29,110 nt of DNA from JALENY01 sp036310185 (GCA_036310185.1 JAXJSH010000076.1:1-29110); one strand, 5' to 3'. Positions 1 through 7,210 are shown, counted from the first letter of the stretch. Notes: a model not told the origin generated them from the letters alone. Made by a program: numbers and translations.

Positions 1-2
1 AC

Positions 3-164
3 AATATCTTGACACCAGAGGGAATTCTGAAGGGAAACAGTCCGTACCTTTATGGGGAAGCTGTAAAAGCCAATCTGAGGCGCGGGGCGAGGAGACTGCC
101 GGGAATCACACAGTGGCCGAATCCGGAACTGGGGTATTGTGTCCTTAAAAAACAGGCAGGATGA
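3..164 (+). CDS. C-terminal tail of an unidentified protein (partial)
   Basis: An open frame enters from the left edge and stops at 162-164, giving about 53 residues that begin NILTPEGILKGNSPYLYG and end in LGYCVLKKQAG. It has the mixed, natural composition of a real protein end, with a basic run (NLRRGARRLPG) in the middle. I do not recognise the family. The gene's body lies outside the window. An opposite-strand frame overlaps it but has no recognisable content. Confidence is moderate that this is a true gene end and low on any function. Confidence 0.45.
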   Translation, partial: NILTPEGILKGNSPYLYGEAVKANLRRGARRLPGITQWPNPELGYCVLKKQAG

Positions 165-229
165 AAGGTGAAACAGGTGAATACAATTGACAAATTAATC
201 TTAAAAACAGGTTCACTAACGTATTGCAT

Positions 230-483
230 ATGACAAAACTGCAGCCCCGGACCGATAGCAATATCCAGCTGGTCCACCTTTTTAATCCAGCCTTTATTTC
301 CGGTGAGAGAGGTAATCTGATCGACGAAAAATGTCTGAAATCTGGCTCAGAATATTGGAACTCATGGAAGAAAAGATGAGTGGAAAAGCCACGTATTCCA
401 AATCAAATGCACAGATTAAGCAGATGATGATATACGTACAGGAACATTACTCAGAAAAAATATTTGAGGAGACTACAATATGA
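230..483 (+). pseudogene. Decayed AraC-family transcriptional regulator fragment
   Basis: Two frames together spell the middle of an AraC-family regulator. From about 234 one frame reads TKLQPRTDSNIQLVHLFNPAFISG, the typical end of a cupin-like sensor domain (hFNPxFI). It continues to about 325. Near the A-run at 328-332 the likely reading switches frame to MSEIWLRILELMEEKMSGK and then AQIKQMMIYVQEHYSEKI, the usual start of the AraC DNA-binding domain. It then stops at 481-483, before any helix-turn-helix. The N-terminal sensor start and the whole HTH are missing, so the gene is broken at both ends and by a frameshift. Its stop overlaps the start codon of the following HAD gene. The family call is by motif recognition only. 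Confidence 0.6.
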
Positions 484-1256
484 ATGATATAAAAATTGCT
501 TTTTTTGATATTGACGGAACACTTATCGATATGAATAAGAAAGTCATGTCTGAAAAAATGCTGGAAACATTAATCCGATTAAAAGAAAAAGGCATTATGA
601 TCTGTATTGCGACAGGCAGAGCGCCGGTAAGCCTGCCCAGGTTTCAGAACATCGAATTTGATGCGTTTTTAACATTTAATGGTTCCTATTGCTTTAATAA
701 GGATCAGGCAATTTTTTGTAATCCTATTCCAGCCAGTGATGTGAAAAAAATTATTCAAAATGCTGCCGCAATCAACCGGCCCGTATCACTTGCCACAAAG
801 GACCGGTTAGCGGCCAATGGAAAGGATCAGGATCTGGCGGATTATTATAGCATTGCAAATCTTGAAGTTGCGATCGCGGATGATTTTGAAGCGGTGGTCA
901 ATGAAGAAATCTACCAGGTGATGCTGGGATGTTTTGAGGAAGAATATTTTCAAATAATGAAAGATGTTGACAATGCAAAGATTACAGCCTGGTGGGATCG
1001 GGCAGTGGATATCATTCCGGCTGACGGCGGAAAAGGAACAGGCATTGAAAAGATTCTGGAATACTATCATTTGGACAAGTCCCAGGCAATTGCTTTCGGT
1101 GATGGAAATAACGATATAGAAATGCTGCAGGCGGTGGGACTGGGTGTAGCAATGGAAAATGCATCGGACAAATTAAAAGGGATAGCAGATGATATATGTG
1201 GGCATGTTGCAAATGACGGCATATATCACTACTGTTTGGAACATGGATTGATATAA
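480..1256 (+). CDS. Cof-type HAD-IIB sugar-phosphate phosphatase
   Basis: A 258-residue haloacid-dehalogenase superfamily hydrolase of the Cof/YidA type. Such enzymes dephosphorylate sugar phosphates or similar small metabolites in the cytoplasm. Motif I is FFDIDGT with nucleophile Asp10 and acid/base Asp12. Motif II is the Thr in IATGR. The type IIB cap follows in the middle. Motif IV is GDGNND at residues 207-212, binding Mg2+ with its Asp residues, followed by the typical GLGVAMENA. Length matches the family. The start is preceded by GAGGAG at 468-473. The start codon overlaps the stop of the AraC remnant upstream, suggesting that a regulator-enzyme pair once existed. The substrate cannot be read from sequence. 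Confidence 0.9.
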   Translation: MNDIKIAFFDIDGTLIDMNKKVMSEKMLETLIRLKEKGIMICIATGRAPVSLPRFQNIEFDAFLTFNGSYCFNKDQAIFCNPIPASDVKKIIQNAAAINRPVSLATKDRLAANGKDQDLADYYSIANLEVAIADDFEAVVNEEIYQVMLGCFEEEYFQIMKDVDNAKITAWWDRAVDIIPADGGKGTGIEKILEYYHLDKSQAIAFGDGNNDIEMLQAVGLGVAMENASDKLKGIADDICGHVANDGIYHYCLEHGLI

Positions 1257-1283
1257 AACAGGAAAAATGCCCCTGTTAACTGA

Positions 1284-1353
1284 CGGTTGCAACCGCAGGT
1301 TGACACATTTCCAAGCGCAATTGGTGGTTGTCAACCGCTTTTTCTGCTATAAT
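1284..1353 (+). promoter_or_regulatory. Extended -10 promoter with GGTTG/CAACC palindromic operators
   Basis: TGCTATAAT at 1345-1353 is an extended -10 element upstream of the XRE gene; the best -35-like hexamer (TTGTCA, 1328-1333) is only 14 bp away. A perfect 12-bp palindrome, CGGTTGCAACCG, lies at 1284-1295. A half-site GGTTGACA lies at 1298-1305, and a second palindrome, GGTTGTCAACC, at 1326-1336, between the promoter elements. Repeated GGTTG half-sites just upstream of a helix-turn-helix gene suggest autoregulation; this is inference. Confidence 0.5.
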
Positions 1354-1424
1354 AAGCTCATCTTAAGAGAGGACAACACGATATCGTGGCTAAAATTTTT
1401 AACAAATTGATATGAGGAGGCATT

Positions 1425-2426
1425 ATGATTTTAGCAGAAAAAATTATGAAATTGAGAAAGCAGAACGGCTGGTCTCAGGAAGAACTTGCAGTTCGTCTGA
1501 ACATTTCCAGACAGTCTGTATCAAAATGGGAAAGTACCGCGTCTATCCCGGATCTGGATAAGATTATCAAATTGAGTGAAATTTTTGGGGTCAGCACGGA
1601 CTACTTATTAAAGGATGAAATTGAGGAGGACGCCGGTCTGTTGGAAACCGTTGAGGAATCAACAGGGATGGAACAGGAGCGGGAGAAAGTGAGAAGTGTA
1701 TCCCTGGAAGAAGCGAATGTTTATATGGATTTGCTTGGGCAGGTATCAAAAAAGATTGCCGGTGGTGTGGCTGTCTGTATTTTGTCACCGATCCTGTTGA
1801 TTCTTTTAAGTGGAATGTGTGAATACAAATTGGTAGACATGACTGAAAATATGGTGTCAGGAATCGGTCTGACTGTTTTATTGATTATGGTAGCCGGCGC
1901 AGTAGGTACCTTTATTATGTTTGGTACGAAACTGGAGCGATATATCTATATGGAAAATGAAACCCTGGAACTCCAGTATGGTGTTTCCGGTATTGTGGAA
2001 AAGAAAAAAGAAATCTTTGATCCCACATATAAGAAATGTATTACCATCGGTGTGATCCTTTGTATTTTAAGTGTGCTTCCGATTATGATAGCACTTGCAT
2101 TCAGCGCTTCGGATATGGTTTTTGTTTATTGTGTAGATATTCTTCTGGTGCTGGTGGCCATCGCGGTGTATCTGTTTGTGTGGTCAGGAATGATTTACGG
2201 GGGATATCAGAAACTTCTGGAAGAGGGAGAATACTCCCGTGAGAAAAAACTGACCAGAAAAAATACGGAAGTATTTGCACAGGTTTACTGGTGTATCATG
2301 GTGGCAATTTATCTTGGATATAGTTTCCTTACGGGCAAATGGAATATCAGCTGGGTGATCTGGCCGGTAGCAGGTGTGCTGTTTGGAGCGTTGGGGGGTA
2401 TTGTGTCAGTGGTTCGGAAAAAATAG
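1425..2426 (+). CDS. XRE-family HTH regulator with C-terminal membrane domain
   Basis: A 333-residue protein. Residues 1-65 are a Cro/C1-type helix-turn-helix (KIMKLRKQNGWSQEELAVRLNISRQSVSKWES), typical of Firmicutes XRE regulators. An acidic linker follows. The rest holds about five to six hydrophobic segments (for example ILSPILLILLSG, GLTVLLIMVAGAVGTFIMFG and CVDILLVLVAIAVYLFVW), so the DNA-binding domain is tethered to the membrane. This architecture is common in Clostridia. The signal it senses is unknown. The start has a GAGGAGG ribosome binding site 5 nt upstream. Palindromic GGTTG/CAACC sites in its promoter suggest that it regulates itself. A terminator follows. Confidence 0.88.
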   Translation: MILAEKIMKLRKQNGWSQEELAVRLNISRQSVSKWESTASIPDLDKIIKLSEIFGVSTDYLLKDEIEEDAGLLETVEESTGMEQEREKVRSVSLEEANVYMDLLGQVSKKIAGGVAVCILSPILLILLSGMCEYKLVDMTENMVSGIGLTVLLIMVAGAVGTFIMFGTKLERYIYMENETLELQYGVSGIVEKKKEIFDPTYKKCITIGVILCILSVLPIMIALAFSASDMVFVYCVDILLVLVAIAVYLFVWSGMIYGGYQKLLEEGEYSREKKLTRKNTEVFAQVYWCIMVAIYLGYSFLTGKWNISWVIWPVAGVLFGALGGIVSVVRKK

Positions 2427-2448
2427 CACAGTGACAGTGTATTACATA

Positions 2449-2486
2449 ATCTCAGGAATTCAGAAACGGGTTCCTGGGATTTTTTT
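2449..2486 (+). terminator. Rho-independent terminator after the XRE gene
   Basis: ATCTCAGGAA (2449-2458) pairs with TTCCTGGGAT (2471-2480), with one G-T pair, and a run of T follows to 2486. It sits 23 bp after the XRE stop codon and separates that gene from the aldo/keto reductase. Confidence 0.75.
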
Positions 2487-2603
2487 GTATAAATAGCAGA
2501 AAAGCTGTGTTATCATATTTATGAGAACGGAACTTTTCCGGCATAAATAGTTGAATAATACCTGACGAAACAGGGATGAACGTATAATGGAAAATACTGA
2601 TCT

Positions 2604-2610
2604 GGGAGGG
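2604..2610 (+). promoter_or_regulatory. Ribosome binding site deciding the reductase start
   Basis: GGGAGGG lies 6 nt before ATG 2617. The longer frame starting at ATG 2587 would place this site inside the coding region and has no ribosome binding site of its own, so 2617 is the likely start. Confidence 0.75.
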
Positions 2611-2616
2611 AAAAAT

Positions 2617-3798
2617 ATGATTTACAGTGATTTTCAAGGTAAAAAACTTTCTTTATTGGGATTTGGAACCATGCGTTTTCCGGTGCTGGAGGATGGTTCC
2701 ATCGACGGGAAACAGGTTGAAGAGATGACGGAATATGCCATTTCCCATGGCGTCAATTATTTTGACACGGCGCTGCCCTATCACAATGGGGAATCGGAGC
2801 GGGTGATTGGCCGTGCTTTAAGGAAATATCCGAGGGAGAGCTATTATCTGGCGGACAAATTTCCAGGCCATCAGGTTATGGATAATTTTGATCCGGCCCC
2901 CATATTCGAACGTCAGCTTGCAAAATGCGGGGTGGACTATTTCGATTTTTATCTGCTTCACAATGTTTATGAAAATTCCGTTGACACATACGAAGACCCC
3001 AAATGGGGAATCATGGAGTATTTCCGTGAGCAGAAGCGGCTGGGACGAATCAGACACCTTGGTTTTTCCACCCACGGCAGTACCCAGTTTATTCGTGAAT
3101 TCCTGGACAGACACGGGGAAGATATGGAATTTTGTCAGATTCAGTTGAACTATCTGGATTGGACCCTTCAGGATGCGAAAGGGAAATATGAGCTTTTGAC
3201 AGAGCGGGGCATTCCGGTGTGGGTAATGGAACCGGTCCGTGGGGGAAAACTGGCAAAACTAAGCGATGAAAACGAAGAAAAGCTGAAAACCCTCCGTCCG
3301 AAGGAGACGATTCCGGCCTGGGGATTCTGTTTTCTGCAGGGGCTGCCCAATGTAAAAATGATTCTGAGCGGCATGTCCAATCTGGAACAGATGAGAGATA
3401 ATGTGAAAACCTTTTCAGAGAGCAGGCCATTGACAGACAGAGAGTCAGAACGGATTTTGGAAATTGCGGAAGGAATGAAAGACAGTATTCCATGTACCGC
3501 CTGTCGTTACTGCTGTGAGGGCTGTCCGAAAGGATTGGATATTCCGAAGCTGATCGGTATTTTTAATGAAGTCCGTTTTATGCCGACCACAATTTCGGCC
3601 ATGCGCGTTGAGTTCCTGCCGGAGGACAAGAAACCGTCCGCCTGCATCAGCTGCGGAAAATGTAAAAAGATCTGCCCGCAGAACATTGATATTCCGCAGG
3701 CAATGCAGGATTTGACAAAAGCACTGGAAAAGATCCCGAGCTGGACGGAAGTCTGCCGCCAGAGGGAGGCGGCTCAGAAGAAGTTGGAAAATAAGTAG
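2617..3798 (+). CDS. Aldo/keto reductase with C-terminal 4Fe-4S domain
   Basis: A 393-residue NAD(P)H-type oxidoreductase. The aldo/keto reductase barrel shows the full catalytic tetrad: Asp50, Tyr55 (DTALPYHNGESE), Lys81 (LADKFPG) and His115 (YLLHNV). The C-terminal third carries two ferredoxin-like motifs. One has Cys293, 296, 299/300 and 303 (CTACRYCCEGCP). The other has Cys343, 346, 349 and 353 (CISCGKCKKICP). Fused AKR-ferredoxin proteins are common in anaerobic Firmicutes, where the clusters may feed or drain electrons. The substrate is unknown. The gene stands alone between a terminator upstream and a nested inverted repeat downstream. An ATG at 2587 would add ten residues but lacks a ribosome binding site. 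Confidence 0.9.
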   Translation: MIYSDFQGKKLSLLGFGTMRFPVLEDGSIDGKQVEEMTEYAISHGVNYFDTALPYHNGESERVIGRALRKYPRESYYLADKFPGHQVMDNFDPAPIFERQLAKCGVDYFDFYLLHNVYENSVDTYEDPKWGIMEYFREQKRLGRIRHLGFSTHGSTQFIREFLDRHGEDMEFCQIQLNYLDWTLQDAKGKYELLTERGIPVWVMEPVRGGKLAKLSDENEEKLKTLRPKETIPAWGFCFLQGLPNVKMILSGMSNLEQMRDNVKTFSESRPLTDRESERILEIAEGMKDSIPCTACRYCCEGCPKGLDIPKLIGIFNEVRFMPTTISAMRVEFLPEDKKPSACISCGKCKKICPQNIDIPQAMQDLTKALEKIPSWTEVCRQREAAQKKLENK

Positions 3799-3849
3799 TT
3801 GGGCTGGTCATTTTATTTACAATTTTGTTATCAGCTGGTAGAAGGTAAA

Positions 3850-3969
3850 TTAATTGTCTATACCAGTTTCTGGAGTGAAAGTGTACTATTTTTATGTGCC
3901 AGCAGCATTTATTGGTATGGTTAATTACTTTATGAACTACTGGGAAAGCCTGGGTGTAAATTATACGTG
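3850..3969 (+). other. Short hydrophobic open frame, possible gene remnant
   Basis: Between the reductase and the Rrf2 gene, a frame closed on the left by a stop at about 3849 reads through VKVYYFYVPAAFIGMVNY to MNYWESLGVNYT and stops at 3967-3969. It has no clear start or ribosome binding site. Its hydrophobic content suggests the tail of a lost membrane protein. The last residues are encoded in the left arm of the inverted repeat. It could equally be chance. Confidence 0.2.
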
Positions 3970-4009
3970 AGCATCTGCTCACAAAGTAGAATTTACACCC
4001 AGGCTTTCC
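3943..4009. repeat. Nested long inverted repeat between convergent genes
   Basis: A perfect 20-bp inverted repeat: GGAAAGCCTGGGTGTAAATT (3943-3962) with its complement at 3990-4009. Inside is a second perfect hairpin, GTGAGCA (3967-3973) with TGCTCAC (3976-3982). It lies between the reductase (plus strand) and the Rrf2 gene (minus strand). Neither side has a proper T-run, so it is not a textbook terminator. It could still stop both transcripts, or be a mobile repeat remnant. Confidence 0.8.
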
Positions 4010-4026
4010 TGCCTTTTGATCCGTTA

Positions 4027-4455
4027 TTAAATTATATAGTGATCTGCCGGTTCGATCTTCATCAGATCAGCCAGTGTGATACCGTCAAAATAGTCATTGA
4101 TCATGCCGGTCAGTTCCTGCCACATTGGAAGGGTCCGACAGTCAGCTGCGCGTTCGCAGGTCTTTCCATCACAGGCCTGACAGGCAACCGGTGCAAGTGA
4201 TCCTTCGGTCAGCCGTAGAATAGCACCTACCCGGTAATCCTGAGGATCATGGCAGAGACGGTAACCGCCGCCTTTGCCGTGAACGCCTTCAATCAAATGA
4301 TTTTTTGTGAGAACAGGGACGATCCGTTCCAGGTATTTTAAAGAAATCTCCTGTCTTTTTGCCACATCTTTCATGGGAATATAATTTCCGTTCCAGTGTT
4401 CAGCCAGATCGATCATTACGCGCAGAGCATATCTGCCTCTTGTGGAAATCATCAT
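4027..4455 (-). CDS. Rrf2-family regulator, CymR/IscR type
   Basis: A 142-residue Rrf2-family winged-helix DNA-binding protein. It opens with MMISTRGRYALRVMIDLAEH and includes the usual recognition segment (KRQEISLKYLERIVPVL) and the wing (GVHGKGGGYRL). A cysteine cluster at Cys92, 95, 100 and 106 (CQACDGKTCERAADC) resembles the region that holds the Fe-S cluster in IscR. Bacillus CymR lacks such a cluster and instead works with CysK. Here the gene follows cysK on the same strand after a 101-bp gap, so it likely controls cysteine and sulfur genes. Two matching palindromes in the metY promoter are the obvious targets. A GAGG ribosome binding site precedes the start. Whether it senses Fe-S status, CysK or both is open. 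Confidence 0.88.
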   Translation of the reverse strand: MMISTRGRYALRVMIDLAEHWNGNYIPMKDVAKRQEISLKYLERIVPVLTKNHLIEGVHGKGGGYRLCHDPQDYRVGAILRLTEGSLAPVACQACDGKTCERAADCRTLPMWQELTGMINDYFDGITLADLMKIEPADHYII

Positions 4456-4556
4456 ATCTTTTTACCTCATCCGTTCGATCCGTGTGGTGTCATCAAGCAG
4501 AAAATATTTCGTAAAGTGCACGGAGTCATTGTTTTAAATCAAAATGTGCCGGCGGA

Positions 4557-5489
4557 TTAATCGGCAAACAGTGCTGTGGACAGATAGCGGTCGCCGGTGT
4601 CCGGAAGCAGTGCCACAATTGTTTTGCCCACATTTTCCGGCCGTTTTGCCAGTTCGATGGCAGCCCAAAGGGCAGCGCCGGAGGAAATGCCAACCAGAAC
4701 ACCCTCGCTTTTTCCGATCAGTTTTCCGGTGGAAAATGCATCTTCATTTGTAACCGGAATGATCTCGTCATAGATGTTGGTATCCAGTACAGTAGGAATA
4801 AATCCGGCACCGATTCCCTGGATTTTGTGTGCACCCGCAACACCGGTTGAGAGGACGGCAGAAGAGGATGGCTCCACTGCAACAACTTTGACATCCGGAT
4901 TCTGGGATTTCAGATAGCGGCCCACTCCGGTGATAGTGCCGCCGGTGCCCACACCTGCAACAAAAATGTCCACATCACCATCTGTGTCTGCCCAGATTTC
5001 CGGGCCGGTGGTGCGGCTGTGGGCGGATGGGTTGGCCGGGTTCTCGAACTGACCGGGAATAAAACTCTGCGGTATTTCGGCAGCCAGTTCCTGGGCTTTT
5101 GCAATAGCACCTTTCATACCTTTGGCACCTTCGCTCAGTACCAGTTCTGCACCGTAGGCTTTCATCAGCTGTCTGCGTTCGATGGACATGGTGTCAGGCA
5201 TAACGATAATGATGCGGTATCCTCTGGCCGCTGCGACCGCTGCCAGGCCGATTCCGGTATTTCCGGAGGTGGGCTCAATGATCACGGAACCCGGTGCCAG
5301 CTTTCCGGTGGCTTCCGCTTCGTCGATCATGGCTTTTGCCACACGGTCTTTGACGGAACCGGCCGGGTTAAAATATTCCAGTTTTGCAAGAATTTTTGCC
5401 TTGAGGTTCAGATTTTTTTCAATGTGGGATAATTCTAAAAGTGGTGTTCTGCCGATCAGCTGGTCGGCAGAAGTATATATGTTGGACAT
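4557..5489 (-). CDS. cysK: Cysteine synthase (O-acetylserine sulfhydrylase)
   Basis: A 310-residue PLP enzyme that makes L-cysteine from O-acetylserine and sulfide. The PLP lysine is Lys47 in NPAGSVKDR. The substrate loop TSGNTG is at residues 74-79. The phosphate-binding glycine loop GVGTGGTITGVG is present, as is the typical C-terminal GISSGAAL. Length fits CysK rather than CBS. A longer frame begins at 5510, but AAGGAG (5499-5504) lies 9 nt before the ATG at 5489, which also gives the normal N-terminus MSNIYTSADQLIGRTPL. It sits between metY and the Rrf2 gene on the same strand. In Bacillus, CysK also acts as co-repressor of CymR, and this neighbourhood allows the same arrangement here. 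Confidence 0.95.
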   Translation of the reverse strand: MSNIYTSADQLIGRTPLLELSHIEKNLNLKAKILAKLEYFNPAGSVKDRVAKAMIDEAEATGKLAPGSVIIEPTSGNTGIGLAAVAAARGYRIIIVMPDTMSIERRQLMKAYGAELVLSEGAKGMKGAIAKAQELAAEIPQSFIPGQFENPANPSAHSRTTGPEIWADTDGDVDIFVAGVGTGGTITGVGRYLKSQNPDVKVVAVEPSSSAVLSTGVAGAHKIQGIGAGFIPTVLDTNIYDEIIPVTNEDAFSTGKLIGKSEGVLVGISSGAALWAAIELAKRPENVGKTIVALLPDTGDRYLSTALFAD

Positions 5490-5498
5490 AATGTTATT

Positions 5499-5504
5499 CT
5501 CCTT
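5499..5504 (-). promoter_or_regulatory. Ribosome binding site deciding the cysK start
   Basis: The minus strand reads AAGGAG here, 9 nt before ATG 5489. The upstream ATG at 5510 precedes this site and has none of its own. Confidence 0.75.
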
Positions 5505-5521
5505 ATTCATTCAAATGTGTT

Positions 5522-5554
5522 GTACCTGTTCAAAGCTGCCCTCTGAACAGGTAC
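5522..5554 (-). promoter_or_regulatory. Leader hairpin upstream of cysK
   Basis: GTACCTGTTCA (5522-5532) and TGAACAGGTAC (5544-5554) form a perfect 11-bp stem about 32 nt before the cysK start. On the minus strand no T-run follows, so it is not a terminator for metY. It could be an RNA processing or stability element, or a protein-binding site. The 146-bp stretch between metY and the longest cysK frame shows no convincing promoter, so cysK may be transcribed together with metY. Confidence 0.45.
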
Positions 5555-5656
5555 GGTTTTTATATATGTTTCTTTTTATTATTGTACGGATGATTTGGCG
5601 TTTCGTCTATATTATTTTTGGTAATTGCCCATTTTGTGCGATTCTGAACAGCTGCT

Positions 5657-6940
5657 CTATTTCACTGCTTCAAATCCATGTTCCAGATCGGCAATGATAT
5701 CATCGATATGCTCGGTACCGATGGACAGACGCACCGTATTCGGTTTGATGCCGCCGGCCAGCAATTCTTCTTCCGTCATCTGAGAGTGGGTGGTGGAAGC
5801 CGGATGGATGACCAGAGATTTTACATCTGCCACATTTGCAAGCAGTGAGAAAAGTTCCAGACTTTCGGTAAATTTCTGAGCTTTTGCCGCGTCACCTTTG
5901 ATCTCAAAGGTAAAAATGGATGCTGCACCCTTCGGGAAATAGCGGTCGTATAATTCCTTTTTCTTACCGGTTTCCAGAGACGGGTGGTTTACTTTTTCCA
6001 CCTGCGGATGATTTTTCAGGAAATCCACCACTTTCAACGCATTTTCAACATGGCGTTCTACGCGAAGAGAAAGGGTTTCCAGTCCCTGAAGCAGCAAAAA
6101 GGAATTAAACGGAGAGATGGTCGCACCCTGGTCTCTCATTAGTGTAGTACGGATCTTTGTAATGTATGCAAGATTTCCGCATGCTTTTGTAAAAACAACT
6201 CCATGGTAGGATGGATTGGGCTGGCTTAAGCCCGGGAACTTATCGTTCTGTGCCCAGTCAAAATTGCCGGAATCGATGATGACACCGCCCATTACGGTAC
6301 CGTGTCCGCCGATGAATTTTGTTGCGGAGTGAACGACCACATCAGCTCCGTGTTCAATGGGACGAAGAAGATAAGGGGTTGCAAATGTGCTGTCCACGAT
6401 CAGTGGGATTCCGTGTCTGTGGGCAACTGCCGCCACTGCCTCCAGATCCACCACGTCCGAATTGGGATTTCCCAGCGTTTCGGCGTAGAGCAGTTTTGTG
6501 TTTGGCTGGATGGCTGCTTCAAAATTCGCCGGATCGGACGGATCAACAAAGGTGGTTGTGATGCCCTGATCTTTCAGTGTATTTGCAAACAGGTTATAAG
6601 TTCCGCCGTAAATGTTCGTGGAAGATACAATGTGATCGCCGGCCAGCGCAATATTCTGAACGGCATAGGTGATTGCGGCAGAGCCGGAAGCTGTTGCCAA
6701 AGCAGCAGCGCCGCCTTCCAGAGCGGCAATACGTTTTTCAAATACATCAGAGGTGGGGTTCATCAGCCGGGTGTAAATGTTGCCCCCCTCGGAGAGACCA
6801 AAGCGGCCTGCCGCCTGTGCTGAGTCTTTAAATACATAAGAAGTTGTCGCATAAATCGGTACGGCACGGGCATCTGTTGCCGGGTCCGGGTTTTCCTGTC
6901 CTACGTGTACCTGTAATGTTTCGAATTTATAATTTGCCAT
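5657..6940 (-). CDS. metY: O-acetylhomoserine sulfhydrylase
   Basis: A 427-residue PLP enzyme of the Cys/Met metabolism family. It most likely converts O-acetylhomoserine and sulfide to homocysteine, the direct sulfhydrylation route to methionine. The PLP lysine is Lys208 in VHSATKFIGGHG. Family marks include ETLQVHVGQ at the N-terminus, YTRLMNPT, and the C-terminal HPASTTHSQM and RLSIGTEH. The ~430-residue length and the insertions separate it from ~380-residue MetB/MetC. The frame is open to 7003, but the start at 6940 has GGAAAGGAAA upstream and gives the normal N-terminus (MANYKFETLQVHVG). It leads a minus-strand group with cysK and the Rrf2 regulator, and its promoter carries two Rrf2-type operators. 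Confidence 0.92.
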   Translation of the reverse strand: MANYKFETLQVHVGQENPDPATDARAVPIYATTSYVFKDSAQAAGRFGLSEGGNIYTRLMNPTSDVFEKRIAALEGGAAALATASGSAAITYAVQNIALAGDHIVSSTNIYGGTYNLFANTLKDQGITTTFVDPSDPANFEAAIQPNTKLLYAETLGNPNSDVVDLEAVAAVAHRHGIPLIVDSTFATPYLLRPIEHGADVVVHSATKFIGGHGTVMGGVIIDSGNFDWAQNDKFPGLSQPNPSYHGVVFTKACGNLAYITKIRTTLMRDQGATISPFNSFLLLQGLETLSLRVERHVENALKVVDFLKNHPQVEKVNHPSLETGKKKELYDRYFPKGAASIFTFEIKGDAAKAQKFTESLELFSLLANVADVKSLVIHPASTTHSQMTEEELLAGGIKPNTVRLSIGTEHIDDIIADLEHGFEAVK

Positions 6941-7169
6941 AATGTAATTTCCTTTCCTTCTGTTTGATTTTTGTCTTTCATATAAAAGCTGTTTTGCCAG
7001 CACTTACAGAATGAAATCCCGCATACACAAGTGTATGCCCCAGGGGATTTTTTCTGCAAAATCATTTTATGAGTATTCTGCAAAAATCACATTCGTCCGA
7101 ATCGGAAATTTTCTCTCAATAGTTTTTCAAAAAGTAATGTCATAATAAATACCTACCTGTTTAGTTGGT
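6941..7169 (-). promoter_or_regulatory. Long metY 5' leader with hairpin and Cys-rich frame
   Basis: About 230 nt lie between the predicted transcription start (~7169) and the metY ATG. They hold a perfect hairpin, GCATACAC TT GTGTATGC on the minus strand (about 7019-7036), flanked by AAATCCC/GGGATTT. A frame running through it reads AYTCVCGISFCKCW, with four Cys codons in seven residues, but has no ribosome binding site. I see no SAM-I, SAM-II or T-box consensus. The hairpin has no T-run, so it is not a clear terminator. Confidence 0.4.
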
Positions 7170-7170
7170 A
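7150..7170 (-). promoter_or_regulatory. Rrf2/CymR-type operator A at the metY start site
   Basis: TACCTAC-N7-GTTGGTA, a 21-bp near-palindrome with one arm mismatch. It covers the predicted transcription start of metY. It has the same geometry as operator B, 40 bp away centre to centre. Confidence 0.65.
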
Positions 7171-7175
7171 AATAG

Positions 7176-7204
7176 ATAATAACCCTATTTACCTACTGTG
7201 TCAA
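7176..7204 (-). promoter_or_regulatory. metY promoter
   Basis: On the minus strand, TTGACA (7204-7199), a 17-bp spacer and TATTAT (7181-7176). This is close to a consensus vegetative promoter, with transcription expected to start near 7169. Both flanking operators overlap it, fitting repression. Confidence 0.75.
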
Positions 7205-7210
7205 TAGGTA
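7190..7210 (-). promoter_or_regulatory. Rrf2/CymR-type operator B over the metY -35
   Basis: TACCTAC-N7-ATAGGTA, a 21-bp inverted repeat (TTACCTA/TAGGTAA is perfect). It overlaps the -35 hexamer of the metY promoter. Half-site and spacing match operator A. Confidence 0.65.

Noticed and set aside
5522..5561. Plus-strand rho-independent terminator before cysK
   Set aside because: The hairpin plus T-run looks right on the plus strand, but no plus-strand gene ends there; all nearby genes run on the minus strand.
5019..5697. Plus-strand open frames across cysK and its leader
   Set aside because: They overlap conserved cysK sequence, and the portion beyond cysK is low-complexity and hydrophobic with no start signal.
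6941..7169. SAM riboswitch or T-box in the metY leader
   Set aside because: No SAM-I core, SAM-II pseudoknot pattern or T-box sequence (AGGGTGGNACCGCG-like) was found, and the hairpin lacks a terminator T-run.
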